Shown here: positions 11,073-25,121 of the stretch, one piece after another
Layout of the letters: each line of letters opens with the position of its first letter
How positions within the stretch are numbered: position 1 is the stretch's first letter
From: Glycine soja
Lineage: Eukaryota > Streptophyta > Magnoliopsida > Fabales > Fabaceae
Length of the DNA: 64,000 nt
Assembly: GCF_004193775.1 (NCBI RefSeq)
Contig: NC_041010.1
Location: forward strand, 42,459,562 to 42,523,561
Reading direction: 5' to 3'
Program-made: the position numbers and the translations under genes
Notes under the pieces: generated by a model
What the model was told of the DNA's origin: nothing
Seen by the model: the letters and a program-made list of their open reading frames with translations, nothing else
Databases searched by the model: none

Positions 11073-14000
11073 CTTGCGGATATATATATATATATATATA
11101 TATTCAAATCGGACTTCTTGAAATGCTAGCTACCTACATATTATGGGAGCAGAATTAAATGTATTTTTCCTTTATCTTTTTCTCATTTTTTTTATCAATT
11201 AATGAAAGTTGTGATATGTTGTTGGGAGTATTTTGGGAGAGAAACAAATGTATGGTGTTTCATGTTCTCATATAATAGATCTTGCAGGATATTTCAGGCA
11301 GTATGCAATGTATCCGAATGTGAGAGAATAGTTGCATGTATTTTTTTTAATTCATAAAAATACAAAATAAATACTAATGTTTATTATAATTCATAAATTT
11401 TATTCAATTAACTAAGTTAGATTTGCATGCATATATAATATACGATGCTGTAGTGTAATTTGAATAAATTTAGTTCTTTCTTTTTCTCTTTTTCATTTTG
11501 AATACTTTTATGGTATTTTTGTCTAATGATAGAGTGATTAAATATTTTTACAATTTTTTTTATAAATATTCCTTTAATTTCTCTTTCGCCTTCTTTTTAT
11601 AGATTTCATTTATTTTGTATTTTTTTTATATTGTTACTTGTTTTTTAAGTCACCATATTGATGAAAAGTATCATTCACTGTAAAACTTGATCGCATCAAG
11701 TATCAAGTATACAACTCTATATATTTTAAAATATCTGTATGATGAATAAATTGTTTTTATTTTATCTTAACTACTTTTAAATTTTTTTAAAATAAAAATA
11801 ATGTGACAATTTTATAATTAAAAATTAAAATAAATAACAGCTTTAAATTCATACATGGCTGAGGAGAGCTAAAATCTTTTGGTGAGTTTAGTTTGTTTCA
11901 ATTAAATCACCAGAATATTATCATATGTCTATTTTCTTTTCTATCACATTTTTATCTCATATTTTTTCTTATCTCTTTCTCTATTTTTCATCTTATCATT
12001 CCGCATGTCTATTATTTCATCTCATTTCCTTTATTTTTTTTCTCATTATCTCACTCTTATTCCACCTAAATAAACCCACCCAAAAATAAGAGTACATTTA
12101 TTGTTATTTGGTAAATCATCTTTAATTAAAAGAGCAATTTTTTTCTCTTTTTTTTAATTCGTAAGAATTCAACTCAAATACAAAAGAATAACAATAGCTC
12201 ACAAATATTACTCAACTAACTAAATTAGGTTTCTTAGTAAAGAAGGAACTTTTCTCTTACTTTATTTAATTACGGTATTAATATATTTATATAGTATTTT
12301 TTTATTTACTACCACATTATTATTATTTACCACATTTTTTCTTTTCTTTTTTTTTTCCTCTTCGCTAAAGAGATCAATAGCATTTACCTCCTACGTACGT
12401 CCCATAAATAGAGTGTATATATATCTACTACCATTTTTCGCTTTTGACATATACTGTTATGCGATTCATTATTTGTCCTTTTATATATCAATATCATTTA
12501 TATACCATATAGTATTTAAATAGCATTTTGATGCCGCAAAGTTCCTACTGATAATCATAACCTATTTAAAAGACAGTTGATCATGGATATCTACAGATTA
12601 GATACAAAAGATAGTGCCTGAAATTATATATTTAGAAACATTAATATAGAAATATTGTGTTATCAGGGTGTAGTAGTGGACCACTTTGACTGGCATTTCC
12701 ATCACTGATAACTTCTTTGTCCAGATTATGATATTGATATAATCACAGATTGACAATCCTTTCCTAGCTAGGTCATCTATTCATAGTTGATTCCCAAGTG
12801 GCAAGCCTGAATAATTAAATAGCATATGGGTTTGAGATATATGATCACTTGTTTATTTGCCTCCTCACCGAAAGATCAATACACACGTCGATATCCTATG
12901 ATTCAATTTGAGGTCACGCGCTCACACCTAGTACAAACGACACCTAGTACTTCTGTGAATTTCTTTAGAAGATCTTTTCGCTTACACAATTATCAGACTC
13001 GAAAGCGACACTTTCTTTTCGAATTAAAGTTGAGTGTAATATAATTAAGAATCTATTGTAACATCATACGATCGAATTTATTGTTAGATTGTTTTCATTT
13101 AATTTGCATTTGTGCATTTATCTTTTCTCCTAGAACGTACCCATTATATATGTGTTAATAAAAAAAATAACTTAATTGGTATAATGGTTGCTACCCACAT
13201 AAATCAATAATTTTTAACTAAATTGTGATTCATTCTTCAAGAAAGAAATCGAATTAAGGTGCGTTTTTTTAATTGGCGTTTTATTATTTTGCAAATATGC
13301 CAAAATCTAATAATATCTTTCAGAAGTAACTTTTTTCTATCAACAAATAGTAGGTATTAATTATTAATTCTTTATTACTAAAATAAATCGAACTCATGAT
13401 TTTTTATCATCAAATCAAACTTATAACTTGCTATTAAGAAGTAACTAGCTATTTATATAATAGATTTCTCAAAACTTATGTATTCATATACTGGGTTTCT
13501 AAAAATTCTTAACCAGACTCGAGACTTCGATGTGGATTAGGAAATATATCTCTCACAAGCAATTTGACTTATCACCTGTAATTATTGTCACTTTTAATGA
13601 TTATCTCATGATTTTATAATTATTGAACTTTTCCCCTCATGAGAAAAACGAGGCAAGCTAACTATTTTTTATTTTCCATTTTATACTTTATTTAGTATGT
13701 GTTTATTTACAAAATTAATGTTTTATAAATTAGACAGTCGATCAATATACTGTGTTGGTTGGTCACTGATTAAAAAGTGTGTTGATATATAGTTGAATAA
13801 CATGAATGAGATATAAGATGAATTAAATAATTAAAGGGAGAGAATAAAAAAGATCACAAATTTGATTCTTTTTTTGATAAAACTAACATTTTAACAAATT
13901 AACATTTACTTATAAAATAAAAGAGTTGAATAGCATGAATAAAATAATGTTTAAAGTGTGTATTAATTGTTCATGCATTTACTAAATAATTATTGTGGTC

Positions 14001-14699
14001 TAGACGTCTAGTGGTAATTTGTAATGTTGAACCTGTCGTAGGTCGCATGAAGCAGTGCATTTTCTGCTTAAATGCTGCAACATTTTAGAGCTAGCTGCAC
14101 ACAAAGTCATATATTTAATACTCCATTTTGTCTTATATTATAATAAATAAGTATCTAATTCATTCAAATTAATAAAATTAGTTAAAATAATTTATTTTAA
14201 TTAATATTTTTAAAATTTTAAATTTTATTCTAAAATATTCATAAAATTAATTGGTTTAAATGGTGGTTAGATATAATGACATTACTCACATAATTTAAGG
14301 AATTATTTTTTTAAGCGATGAGTATTAGTCATATTACTAATAGTTCAATAAATACATATACTTTTATTAAAAATTCGTGAATAGACATCACAATATATTA
14401 AAAGTATAAAAGGAAATTAAGGGTTAATACATTTGAAAGTAACCATATTTTTCTTATAGTTATGAATAAAAAATACTGTCATTTTTTTCTTATACAAAAG
14501 AATAGAGGTAGTGTGGTTTTAGTATGATTTCTTCTATATTCTTGCATCCTTTTGTATTTATCAAGTTAATTTTTACAAGTAGTTTAAGAAATTATTTTTA
14601 TTTAAATCCTTTTAAAAAAGAAATTAAATATCAAACCACACAATTAAAAGTTTCTCCAATTACACAACGATTTAAATATTTGTGTATCTCCACTAAGTT
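11073..14699. other. Intergenic AT-rich DNA; possible MITE at 11880-12082
   Basis: No gene recognised. A segment from about 11880 (GTGAGTTTAGTTTGTTTC) to 12082 (ATTCCACCTAAATAAACCCACCC) has weakly complementary ends like common plant MITEs. The 72-codon frame at 12826 and the 76-codon frame at 14524 show no family features. Confidence 0.4.
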
Positions 14700-14816
14700 T
14701 GCATTGTGTATGTGCACCATATTTATATATAACAAAAACTTTTTCCCATTGTAGTAAATACACAATGGAAATAAGTTTTTATTGTGTATAATTTCTATAC
14801 ACAACTGTTAACAGAT

Positions 14817-16145
14817 TGACAAGTATATCAATTTTATCATAAGTAATAAAGATTAAAATAGAAGTTCAAGTGTCGAATCCACATAAATTTTGGTTATACT
14901 TAAGTGATGCAACCTTAATTATTAAGCAATGAGAAGAAAGAGAATAAGATAGAGACAAAGAATTGTAAATGTGAAATTTGGAAAAAGACAAAGAACGAGA
15001 AGAAAGATAACAAGAAAAATAAACAATTTAAATACAAAAAAAAGATGGAATAATAAACAAGAAGAAAACAAAGATAATTAAAAGATGATATCAGAATGCA
15101 ATTATGTTGGAGCATAACATGCCTTATTTGCCTAAGATGTATAATTTTAGATTTTTCTCCACCAATTTGGTGAATTTTTTCTACCTACATCTATTAATAT
15201 GCTCAACCCGGATCCCTCACAATGAAAAGCCTAATTTATGTATTCTCTCTCCCAAATCTCTTTGCAAAGATGAAATCATAAACAACATTAAGTACAAAGA
15301 TGTATTCAGAGGCACAACAAAGTCACTTTATCCCTAGCAATGCAATGTTGAGATGCGTTTTCCCAATTCTTTAGACATTAGCATTTCCCAATGAATAACC
15401 CCTAAAACTAATGCATGTAAGACCTTCCTTATATTTCTATTAAAGATTATCCTCTTCCGAGCTACTAACCCCTAAAGATGATGCAAGAATGAATGATACA
15501 TGAAATTAAAATAAGAAAGGATAATAGGAAAAAAAAATACCTGATTGCATTGATAGATATGAAGCATTATAATACATCTGCTAGCCTTTTAGGCTTGTTA
15601 GGCCCTAACTAAGGGGGGATTTAGCCTCCCATTGTCATAAGAGACTTTTACACTTTAGGGGGTTGATGTGAATGGAAGAAGATGATGGATGACTAAAGAG
15701 AAAGGATTTCCCCTAAGGGATAGATCCAGTGTGTGGCTTCTTTTTCTTCTGTTTCCTCCTCTTTATACAGGTACTAGGTAGCTTACTTTTTACGTTGACT
15801 TTGCGCTTAGTGTGGACTTTCGCGCTAAGCGCGCATTTGGGCTTTTTCGTGGGCCTTTTTCGCGCTAAGCGTGTGTAGCGCACTGAGCGAGAATACACGC
15901 TAGGCCGGTCTTGCACGCTAAGCGGGCTTTCTAATTCTTCCAATTTTTCTTCAAGGCTTTTTCTTCCAGTTTTTTCATCAATTTTTCCTCTAAAGCACTT
16001 AAAATCTTCTTCTCTTGAATTTTGCTAATAAAAAATAGCAAAGATGTTAATTTCTTCATTATTTCATTAAAAACAATAATAAAATAAAGAAATTACACCC
16101 ACTTATTAATCCAAATTGATTATCAAATTAACTTATATTTCGCAG
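14817..16145. mobile_element. LTR-like insertion (possible solo LTR) with GCGCTAAGCGCG motifs
   Basis: It begins TGACAAGTATATC and continues AGTGTCGAATCCACA, resembling the TGACAAGTGTACC...GTATCG-ATCCAC opening that I recall from legume LTR elements. It ends near TTTCGCA at about 16145. At 15805-15925, CGCTAAGCG-type palindromes repeat several times (CGCGCTAAGCGCGC, CGCGCTAAGCGTG, CACGCTAAGCGGG), a motif I associate with soybean retrotransposon LTRs. There is no coding region for gag or pol. I could not confirm a 5-bp target-site duplication, so the borders are approximate. Confidence 0.45.
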
Positions 16146-16363
16146 TTATTAATAACATAAACTTTTTTTGTTGTGCATTTATTTAAAATACACAACAAAG
16201 TTGTTTGCATGGTGAGGGGGTATTTTTGTCATAATAAATAATTCCAACATGGAGATTTAAATAGCAATGAGGGAAGTTCCAATAGCAATCCCCTTCATCC
16301 CCTTTCGCAGTCTTACGCCCTAAACGTTGACATTCTTAGAGGCATTTTCTTCTTGCACCCATC

Positions 16364-16614
16364 CTTTTTCTTCTACACCCAATAGATTTTTGACAATTCT
16401 AACATTGTCCTTACGTATGGGTCATAAGGATTTGCAATCCATATGGACCCATACGAATTCGCAATCCGAATTGACCTATACAGATTACGAATAATCGTAT
16501 GAGCCCATACAGATTGACAATCCAGATGGATTCATACAGATTGTCAATTCGTATGACCCATACGTAAGGACAATATTAAAATTGTTAAAAATCTGCAGGG
16601 TGTAGAAGAAAAGG
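16364..16614. repeat. Foldback element with CCATACGNATTGNCAATCC repeats
   Basis: Arms of about 65-70 bp at roughly 16365-16430 and 16545-16613 are inverted copies sharing TTTTTCTTCTACACCC and ATTGTCCTTACGTATGGGTCAT. Between them are several short palindromic units on the theme CCATACAGATTGACAATCC. It is non-coding and probably a MITE. It lies inside the larger repeat complex. Confidence 0.65.
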
Positions 16615-17600
16615 CCTTCTTTGATCATGCATGCACCATAGCCCAATCAGACCATATCTTTTAAGGAAGTTAGTATTGGTTCCTACAAACATTGTTTTTG
16701 GCTCCTATAAAACTTCAAATTCCCTAGAAAATACTATTTTACCATTCTATTCAAACACTTCATCCCTCATTCTCCCCTTCCTTTTAATCGTGCCCTCCTT
16801 CTCTTCACTCTCTTTTAAATACACAACGAAAACACAATTGTGTTATAATCTTTGTTGAGATACACAACGAAATTATATTTCTGATTTGTATTTTAAAACC
16901 AAAAATAAATAGACAACGAAAACACAATTTTATTATAATCTCGTTGAGACACACAAAAAAATTGTATTTCTGTTGTTTTTTTAATAATTTTTTTATTAAT
17001 AATAAATGCAATTACCTTTTTTAAAGTAATCAAATTAATTGTGATATAATTTATCATTTTTAATAGTATTCAATATTTTTTTTAATTAAAATTAAATTAA
17101 TTGGATTCAAGTTATCATTTATAAAGATAATCAAATTGATTATTATAAGAATTACCTTTATCAATCGCAATTAAATTAATTCATGATATTATTTTGGTTA
17201 CAATTAAAAAGAGTAATTTATGACATCATTAAATTAAATTCAAATAAAAAAATATAATTTACGTAACAATTAATTTGATTACTATTAAAAAAGGTATTGT
17301 GCGATGTCAATAATATAATTTGTATCAAAATTAATTCACATAAAAAAGTAACTTAATTCTACAATTAATTTTTCAACAAAAAATACCTAACAAAAATATG
17401 TTTTCGTTGTATAAAAAGCGGGTACGAAAAAATTACACAATGGAAATGTGTTTCCGTTTTGGATTTTGTACATGGAAACATATTTTTGTTGTGTAATTTT
17501 TTTACATCCCCTTTTATACAATGAAAACATATTTTTGTTGTTATATCTGAGTCATACATAAAAATATACAACAAAATCGTGATTATGTTGTGCATTTTAT

Positions 17601-20600
17601 CTAATGGAATCATGATTCCATGGAAAACATAATTTTGGAATAAAAAAAAAATTCTACCCCTTATAAGGGCCAAGAGTAATTTGCATTGGACCAATAGTAA
17701 CTCTCTCTTTCCAATCACAAGTAACTCAGCAAGCACCTTACGTCCAAAAGGTATTTTGCAAACATTGTTTTTTGCAAATTTGATTAAGATTTTGCAGACA
17801 CATTTGTCGGCCTATATATATCAATAGTGCTTGAAGATGAAGGGGCCCGGCCTGCATCCAGAGATCGATAGAATTGGTGCAGATCTGCTGATTCACTAAC
17901 AATTAAGACGAGGCTTTTTCTATCAAAAAAGATGAGGCTTTTACTTCCTGCAACCCCTTTTTTCTTCCTGCACTTCCAAAAAGACCTCAACAGACAAAAT
18001 TATCCCTGCACCCAACCACCCTGACACCATTGTGTCTCACCTCCACCCAAAGCCACCTATACATTCAAGCACTGCAACAGCCAACACCACCGTTGACGTC
18101 TACAGTGTAGGGATGAAGGTGTGATGGTGTCTTGACGACAAAGGAGGTAGAAAATGTTATCTCATTCCAGAAAGACTATTCTAAAAGACACTAATTTTTT
18201 TTTATATTTCCAGAATAATCTTTCTAAAAACATGTTAACACACTTTTGGAATAGTCTTTTTGGAATTATGTTAGCATAATTTTAAAAAGATTGTTCCAAA
18301 AGACAATATTTTTTTGACATATCTTTGTTAATATATACATGTGATAATGATTCTTTTATTATCTTTGATGGTATTTTTTTCATGTAGAAAAAGAAATATC
18401 TTTTGATCATTAACTTATAGTTAGTGTTCTTACTAGTTTCTATGTCTCTCGACCTAACAATATACTTCTTCTACTCTGGTGGTGGTGAGTATCTGAAATG
18501 CCTATGGACTTGAGGTCAGAATATTGATGCTAAAAGGAGGTTCTAGTACACTCTTACTCCTTAATCTCAACCGGAGGACTTATTTTAATAATTATAAAGT
18601 CTTACATTGATCAGGAGTTGAAACTACAAGTCGTTTATAAACACTAAAGTGTCTTTTATAAGGATAAAATTATGATAGTCGATCAAACACCTAAATAGAC
18701 AATACCTCATGAGTAAGATTTAAGAATTGCAAGTAAATTTGTGAGTGGAGCTTAAAATTGATATACATATTGATTTTACAATTGCCAACAAAACCTTTTT
18801 AATCTTTAGTGCTTTTTTTTTTACATGATTAAGTTGGAGTTATTTAGGGAATACCAGTATCTTGTATTGATAATCATACCAACTTATTTTATGTTTTTTT
18901 TCCATAACTTATTTTATGTTAAAAAATAATTTAAATTAAAATGTTACTTATAAAAAAAAACACAATTTCATCTTAAAATATTCAAATACAATACATGTAT
19001 TGCTCATACATATTTCAAATCATTAAGATCAGATGACATATATGTCTATCTAATTTAATTTCCAAGTCCAAAGCAAACTTATCTAGATCTGGTTTATCTT
19101 TGGAACTGACTAATTTATTATTCTAAGCCTATTATTACTGTTGAGCAAAACAGAAATAGAAATACTACGTGAGCTTTAAATATCCCCAAAATTAATTATT
19201 TAAAATTGCAATCATTTTTCTCTGAAAATATAGATAAGTAATTAACAACAGATATAATATTTAAGTTTTCTCCTACCATGCATCTCCGACCTATTAAAAT
19301 TATGATAAAAAAAAAGGGTCCGAAAGTAACATAGTCTACCGATCAAATAAGAGGGAGACATGCAGATATGGCTCATTCGACAGGTGAATAAAGAATCCGC
19401 AGTAGTTGTTGGCAGAAAATTTGGCTTCAACAGAAATATTATCCATCCATATCTTTGTGAAGATTATGCATTGACAATAACCCTTAAACAATCAAATGCT
19501 CTATAACGTTAAAAATAAGATGGTTCCTGAGTTGAACGTTGCATATATGCATATCTTGGGAAGAAAAATCTCTCCAGCTATACAATGTCTATAATAAGTA
19601 TGGTTTGTGCAACATATCAATTAGTGTGGTTTGTGGGTTTAATAAATGTTGAGTAGATAAAGGGAAAAGTGAAGGCGTGCGGTTATATATGAAGAGGAAT
19701 GAGCCACGCAATTGTGAAAAACCTGGATGATGAATTTGGTGAATTCAATCAAGATATTATAAATTATAAGTTTGTTGCACATAAAAGGTTCAAACGCAGT
19801 AAAAAAAAAGGTTCAAACATTTATTGCAATATATATAGGTGTATGTATAACGCCCAACAAGAATCATTCGATCAGCTTGTAGCCTAAGGCGTGTGTCAAA
19901 ATCTAATTATGTCAGCAAAATTTCTATAAAGCCTCGTAGAAGATAGTATTTCTGTAAAGCTAATAAAACCCTATTTAATTTCTCTTAATCTTGTGTTATT
20001 GTTTCGCAGCTTATATGAGTGGTCAATGATGATCGAAAATTTAAATTCAGTGTATTTTTTTTCCATTAATATGTTATTGGTGTAAAATATTTTTTTTTCA
20101 ATTTTATCAATGATTAATTCTACTAGAGAATGTGTTTGATCACTTTTAATGAATTTTTTTTCTCTCAACCACATTTATTTTTATCCAATTTGATTATTTT
20201 AATAGATTTGAATTGTATTCTAAATCATTTTAACCTAATTTGGCATCTTATATTTTTAATCATTATGTATTATTTAAATTTTCAAATACATAAAGTACAC
20301 AAAAAATTATAATATATTGTATATATATCTCATATTTTTATAAATAAAAATATATAAAGTAATAAAATAATTCTCTGAGAAAAAAAATTACATTGATAAA
20401 ATATTTTTATGTAATTATTTGTAAACACCTTAATACCACAAATATTTCACTAAAACTTATAATTTCTCTTTATCTCTTTTTTTTTTTTTTCTATCATGCT
20501 ACATATCATACTTCCCTTTTTTCTTTTTCTTTCTCTTTCTCTCCTTAAGTTTCAAGTAACATGGTAATTTCTAGATATCACATTTTTCTAAAAATCTATT

Positions 20601-21896
20601 TATAAATTTATGGGGGCCAGAATGTTATTTTTCAAGCATTTAGATTTTAGATACACTTAAAAAATTCAGAGGGATCACAACCCTTTCAGGTTTCCCTCCC
20701 CTCCACCTCTCCACATTCTCATATAAAAATGACACTCTAATAACTAGAGATATCTCATATATACTGGAGTATATCTCATATAAGATACGGTTTGCAAACA
20801 TGCATTAGAAAGAAAAAAGAAGTTGTAGACGAATACAACAAAGCTAGCTCATAAATTTTTTTCTTGCTCATTAAACTTTTTTCTAGATATCAATGCTCAA
20901 TTAAGATGATAAATTAAATAATTAAAGAGTGGAAAACAGAAAATAGCAATCTTGTATTAGAAATTGCAATAAAAAGGTTTTGAGAAATCTTTAATTATTC
21001 GAAGTGATGGAGAAACACTTTTTTTCTCTCTAACTACTTGAAAAGGATATCTAATTAAAGTTAGCCCTTAGAAACGTACAAACAAATTAAAACAGTCAAT
21101 TATATATATATATTCATGCCCGGCTAGTATATGCATCATACATGTTTAGGGACCATATGATTTAAGATAGAACTTGTTGGCAATGCAAGTCCTGTTCTCT
21201 CAGGACCATTTTAAGGTTTGTTGTTGTATTTACTTTAAATTGTTCAAATTAAATATATAATGATTCTTCATAACAAAATAAACACACGTACTGATTACAT
21301 ATGTGCATGCGTGTGACAAGATAATTAGAGTTTATAAATTAGTTAACAAGCTTATTTGATTGAAATTAAGCTAACGAAGATGTTTCAATATGGGATTGCA
21401 AAGAGCTTATTTTATTTAAAGGGAGTAATTGGAAATGTTCTAAGATGGGATTGTTATTAAGAGCTCAAACAAGAAGGGTTTCTCTAAGTTCAAATAATGC
21501 AGGCATCTTAGAACGTGGTTTAACAGTACTGCTCGTTGGAGTGTCTGGACAACGCCAAGTGTTGAAGCCTAGATCGATCTAGTTGGCCTCTTCTGAGTTC
21601 TGACACAAAATCTCTTGTTACCTTAGCCCAATTGTGTGTGTAACTAAGAAATATGTAAAGTTTTTAAACTAAGAAATAGTATGTGAGCCTATTTGGATGG
21701 GAGGTTAGAAATGCTTTTAAAAGTTTATCTATGAAAAATGATTTATATTTCTAATAGAAAAGATGCCATAAATACTTATAATTTGTATTTAAACAAAGTT
21801 AGTATATATAATTTAACCCGTGTATACACACACAAAATAAATGACACAAACATATTTGTGTGTGTGGTTGTGACCTATATATATAAAACACACACA

Positions 21897-21948
<52 letters not shown>

Positions 21949-23028
21949 TTACATTCAAGTAATTTTTTTTAATTGAAGATCAAATGAAATTTAAATTAAA
22001 AAAGAAACACAATCTAGAAACTGTAAATTTTGATTTAATAGATATAATCAAATATTTCTATTTTTCATAAAAAAAAATATGAGTTCTAACTGAATACACA
22101 CACTTCTTATATTTGTACTCCTATGTGTCAAATTCTTTCAAGCCTTGACTTTGATTGATGTCCATTAATTCACCCACTTCATCTAAAAGTATTTAAAGTG
22201 GTCCATACAATTCAATTGGAAGTGAACTTTACTGGTCGTCACCTTTAGCACATTAAAGAAGGAAAATTCAATAGGTTTAGAGGCCTTCATCGATCGCCAT
22301 TAACATAAGGGACCCGCTTTGATTATTAAAAAAAAGAACCATATCAATTAATACTGTTTTTAGCTAACTAAAGACCCCATTTGGACTGAAATTTCGTGGT
22401 TGTTCATTGATAATTTATCTCGACACAGCCATATATGAGATGCTGGCTCAAACAATTTCTCACAAGTTGTATGGTTCCCAGCAATGCATAATTTATTGTG
22501 TTGTGCTACCTTGTATTGGGAAGTAGTTAGTAGCTAAAATTAAGCACAGTCAAGGTTAACTAATGAATGATGCCGGACGTACACGTTATGCACTTATGTC
22601 AACTTTTGAAATTTTGATGTGAATAATCCAAAACACAAGAGCCATTGGAAGACAGCTTGATGAAGTGGGTGTTTAAATATGCTTTGAGTCAAATGTAATT
22701 TGTGTCAAAAGAGAAATTATAATTTCTGTGCATTTTCTTTGTTCGAAGTAATAATATGACGTGAATATGGGACTAAAAATACTGAATTTTTAAGGCGGTG
22801 TCCTTTGAATATTTGAGCAGCTTATACTCTATTACAAGATTAAGTCAACGGTGTATTTGTGGGGTGTGATCGATGGAATAATGATGGTGATATCATTGAT
22901 AATGGTGTTAAATAATGACAATGGTAGTTTCATAGTAACGAATATGTTAGTAACCAATAATGATAATGTGAGAAGTGATTATCATAATAATAATATCAAC
23001 AACAATAATGATAATAATAATGATGGTA
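17601..23028. other. Intergenic DNA; no gene seen
   Basis: A segment at about 18150-18310 repeats a TTTCCAGAAT/TTTTGGAATAGTCTTT theme in both orientations and is probably transposon debris. An (AT)n run sits at 21901-21943, and an ATN-trinucleotide-rich stretch at 22880-23028 explains the Asn-rich open frame there. No coding region is recognised. Confidence 0.5.
21901..21943. repeat. (AT)n microsatellite
   Basis: An uninterrupted AT dinucleotide run, preceded by CA-rich and GT-rich tracts at about 21820-21900. Confidence 0.95.
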
Positions 23029-23036
23029 TCAATGAT

Positions 23037-23782
23037 TAGGGGTGTTTGTGAGTTAGTTTTGATTAAATTCATGATTTAATTTAATCAAATTTGATTGATT
23101 CGGTTCGATTCGATTTTCATAATTTTTTTTGAAACCCAACCCAACCCATTCATGAAGGATTTGGTTTGGTTTGGGTCGATAGGTTATCCATTTAAATTTG
23201 ATTTTTTTCTCTCTTAGAACTACTCTTTTATATCATGATTTATTAAATATCCAATACAATCAACACAATATTATCAAACGTTTGAAAATAATAAAATTGA
23301 TTTATTTAATATGATTAACATGATGTTCTAAAATTGATTAATACAAATTAAAAGAAAATATTCTTCAATAAGATTTATTATAATAGTCTGAATCACAACA
23401 ATTTTCTACAAACTAATTTCTTGTAATAAGTTTTGCTACAACCAGATTTACTAAAACAAATGAATAAAATATGATTCATTAATATTATAAATATGACAGA
23501 AAAAATAAATGTGAAAAAAAGGTGAAACAAATAATAATATACCTAAAAATAATATCTTAGAAAGTTTCAACACTAGCAGTTCTAACACTTGCAGTTTCAA
23601 TATTTGGAGTTTCAATATTAGCCGTGTTTAAATTAAGTCAAACAAAACAACTCTACAAATTTTGATCGATTTTGATTGGTTCGTTTGATGTTAACCCAAA
23701 TACATAAATGATCTAACATAAACGATTCAAGTTTGGGTCAATTCAAGTTCATGAATGACCCGTACTCGTGAATATACCCCTA
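23037..23782. mobile_element. hAT-type non-autonomous element with perfect 8-bp TSD
   Basis: The 746-bp element starts TAGGGGTGTTTG and ends TATACCCCTA. It is flanked by identical 8-mers, TCAATGAT at 23029-23036 and 23783-23790. An 8-bp target-site duplication with short TAGGGGT-type termini defines the hAT superfamily. The subterminal regions carry repeated GGTTCGATTCGATTT and AACCCAACCCAACCC themes in opposite orientations. The interior is AT-rich with no transposase. The intact duplication suggests a fairly recent insertion. Confidence 0.87.
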
Positions 23783-24109
23783 TCAATGATAATGGTAATG
23801 GTAACAGCTATAATAAAACTGACTACTATAGACGATAAGAAAGTGTTTTTTTTTAACATTAAAAAGTAAAATTGTATTTTTTTTATTTTAAAAATGAATA
23901 TAAATTTATTTTTAAATTAAGTTAAAAATAATGTCAGTTTTATTTTAGCAAAAAATATATAGATCCCGGTGTATATAAAAAAGAAATAAATGTATATGTA
24001 TACAAGTTGAAACATAAAACAAACTATCAATTTTTTTATATAAAAAAACTATATTCTACATTAGTTCTAATAATAATATAGAAAATCATATTTTACATCC
24101 ATAGAAAAT

Positions 24110-24171
24110 CATAATTTAATTTACATCAATAATCAATTACCATAATTTAATTTACATCAATAATCAATTAC
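24110..24171. repeat. 31-bp tandem repeat, two copies
   Basis: The unit beginning CATAATTTAATTTACATC is repeated exactly once at 24110-24140 and 24141-24171. Confidence 0.9.
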
Positions 24172-25063
24172 CATAACCAACCAATGTAGGAAGTCACTTA
24201 ACACAAGTAAAGTATGCGACTTCTTACTTCGAGTTCAGGAGGAATTGCTGCAGAATCTTCTCTATGACTACATTTACCATTACGTTAGACTATACCAATT
24301 CGAATCGATATGAAATACTTCCAAAATCGATGTTAAAGTATTTTCTATAGTACGTAGTGTTCGATTAACATGAAGTGACAAATGTTTTCAATTGAAAAAA
24401 ATTCAAAAGGTCATCACCAGACAGCACTTACCACCATACTGGAATATATTAATTATGACATTCAATAATTAGTATATAACGTGATATCTTATAGTCTTAT
24501 TTTTCTTAGTTTTATACTATTAATTAATTAAAAATATCTTTGACAGAACTTTTAAATAATTATTACAAAAAAGTTAACAAATTAATATATCATACATCAT
24601 CATTTATGATTGAAACTTTTTTTTACCAAAAAAGCTGATTGATTTTTTTTTTTACTGAAATTTATAATTGAAATTCCTATTTTTTTAATCGGCAAAAGAC
24701 AAATATATTAAAAAGGTACAAGGGTACCAAAAATCCATACACATAATGTTAACAGTTCTAAACCATCTATTAAAGGTTATAAAATATTTTACTATCCCCA
24801 AATAAAATATCTTATAACCTCTTTGTTACATGTACTATCCCCTGTCGCAAATAAAAGTGTCACTACTAACAAACCAAGACGCATCATCCCCCACTCGATG
24901 ATAGTTGCAGTATTGTTAGTGCATGTATTGTTTTTTCGTTTTTTTATATTATCTTTTAATTAGAATAAGAATTTTACCTCTACAACCTATATATAATTAA
25001 TTAATGACCTTTAATAAAAATATTTATTATTATTAAACTAAAAGTAAACTTTAGTTTTGATTG

Positions 25064-25066
<3 letters not shown>

Positions 25067-25118
<52 letters not shown>
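25067..25118. repeat. (TA)n microsatellite
   Basis: A run of about 26 TA units. Confidence 0.95.

Positions 25119-25121
<3 letters not shown>

Larger units (their letters stand above)
14700..17600. mobile_element. Repeat complex with scattered ACACAACGAAA motifs
   Basis: A short motif, consensus ACACAACGAAAA, recurs in both orientations around 14756, 14795, 16186, 16818, 16860, 16910, 17433, 17495 (inverted), 17513 and 17564, often as inverted pairs separated by 20-60 bases. This clustering of subterminal-type repeats is typical of plant DNA transposons, and the two clusters (14.75-14.80 kb and 16.2-17.6 kb) may be one element split by the LTR-like insert between them. I found neither a terminal inverted repeat nor a target-site duplication, so the superfamily is open. 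Confidence 0.45.

Noticed and set aside
15713..15943. 76-codon basic minus-strand frame
   Set aside because: Antisense of the GCGCTAAGCGCG region of the LTR-like segment.
22851..23039. 62-codon Asn-rich frame
   Set aside because: Product of ATN-trinucleotide repeats next to the hAT insertion.
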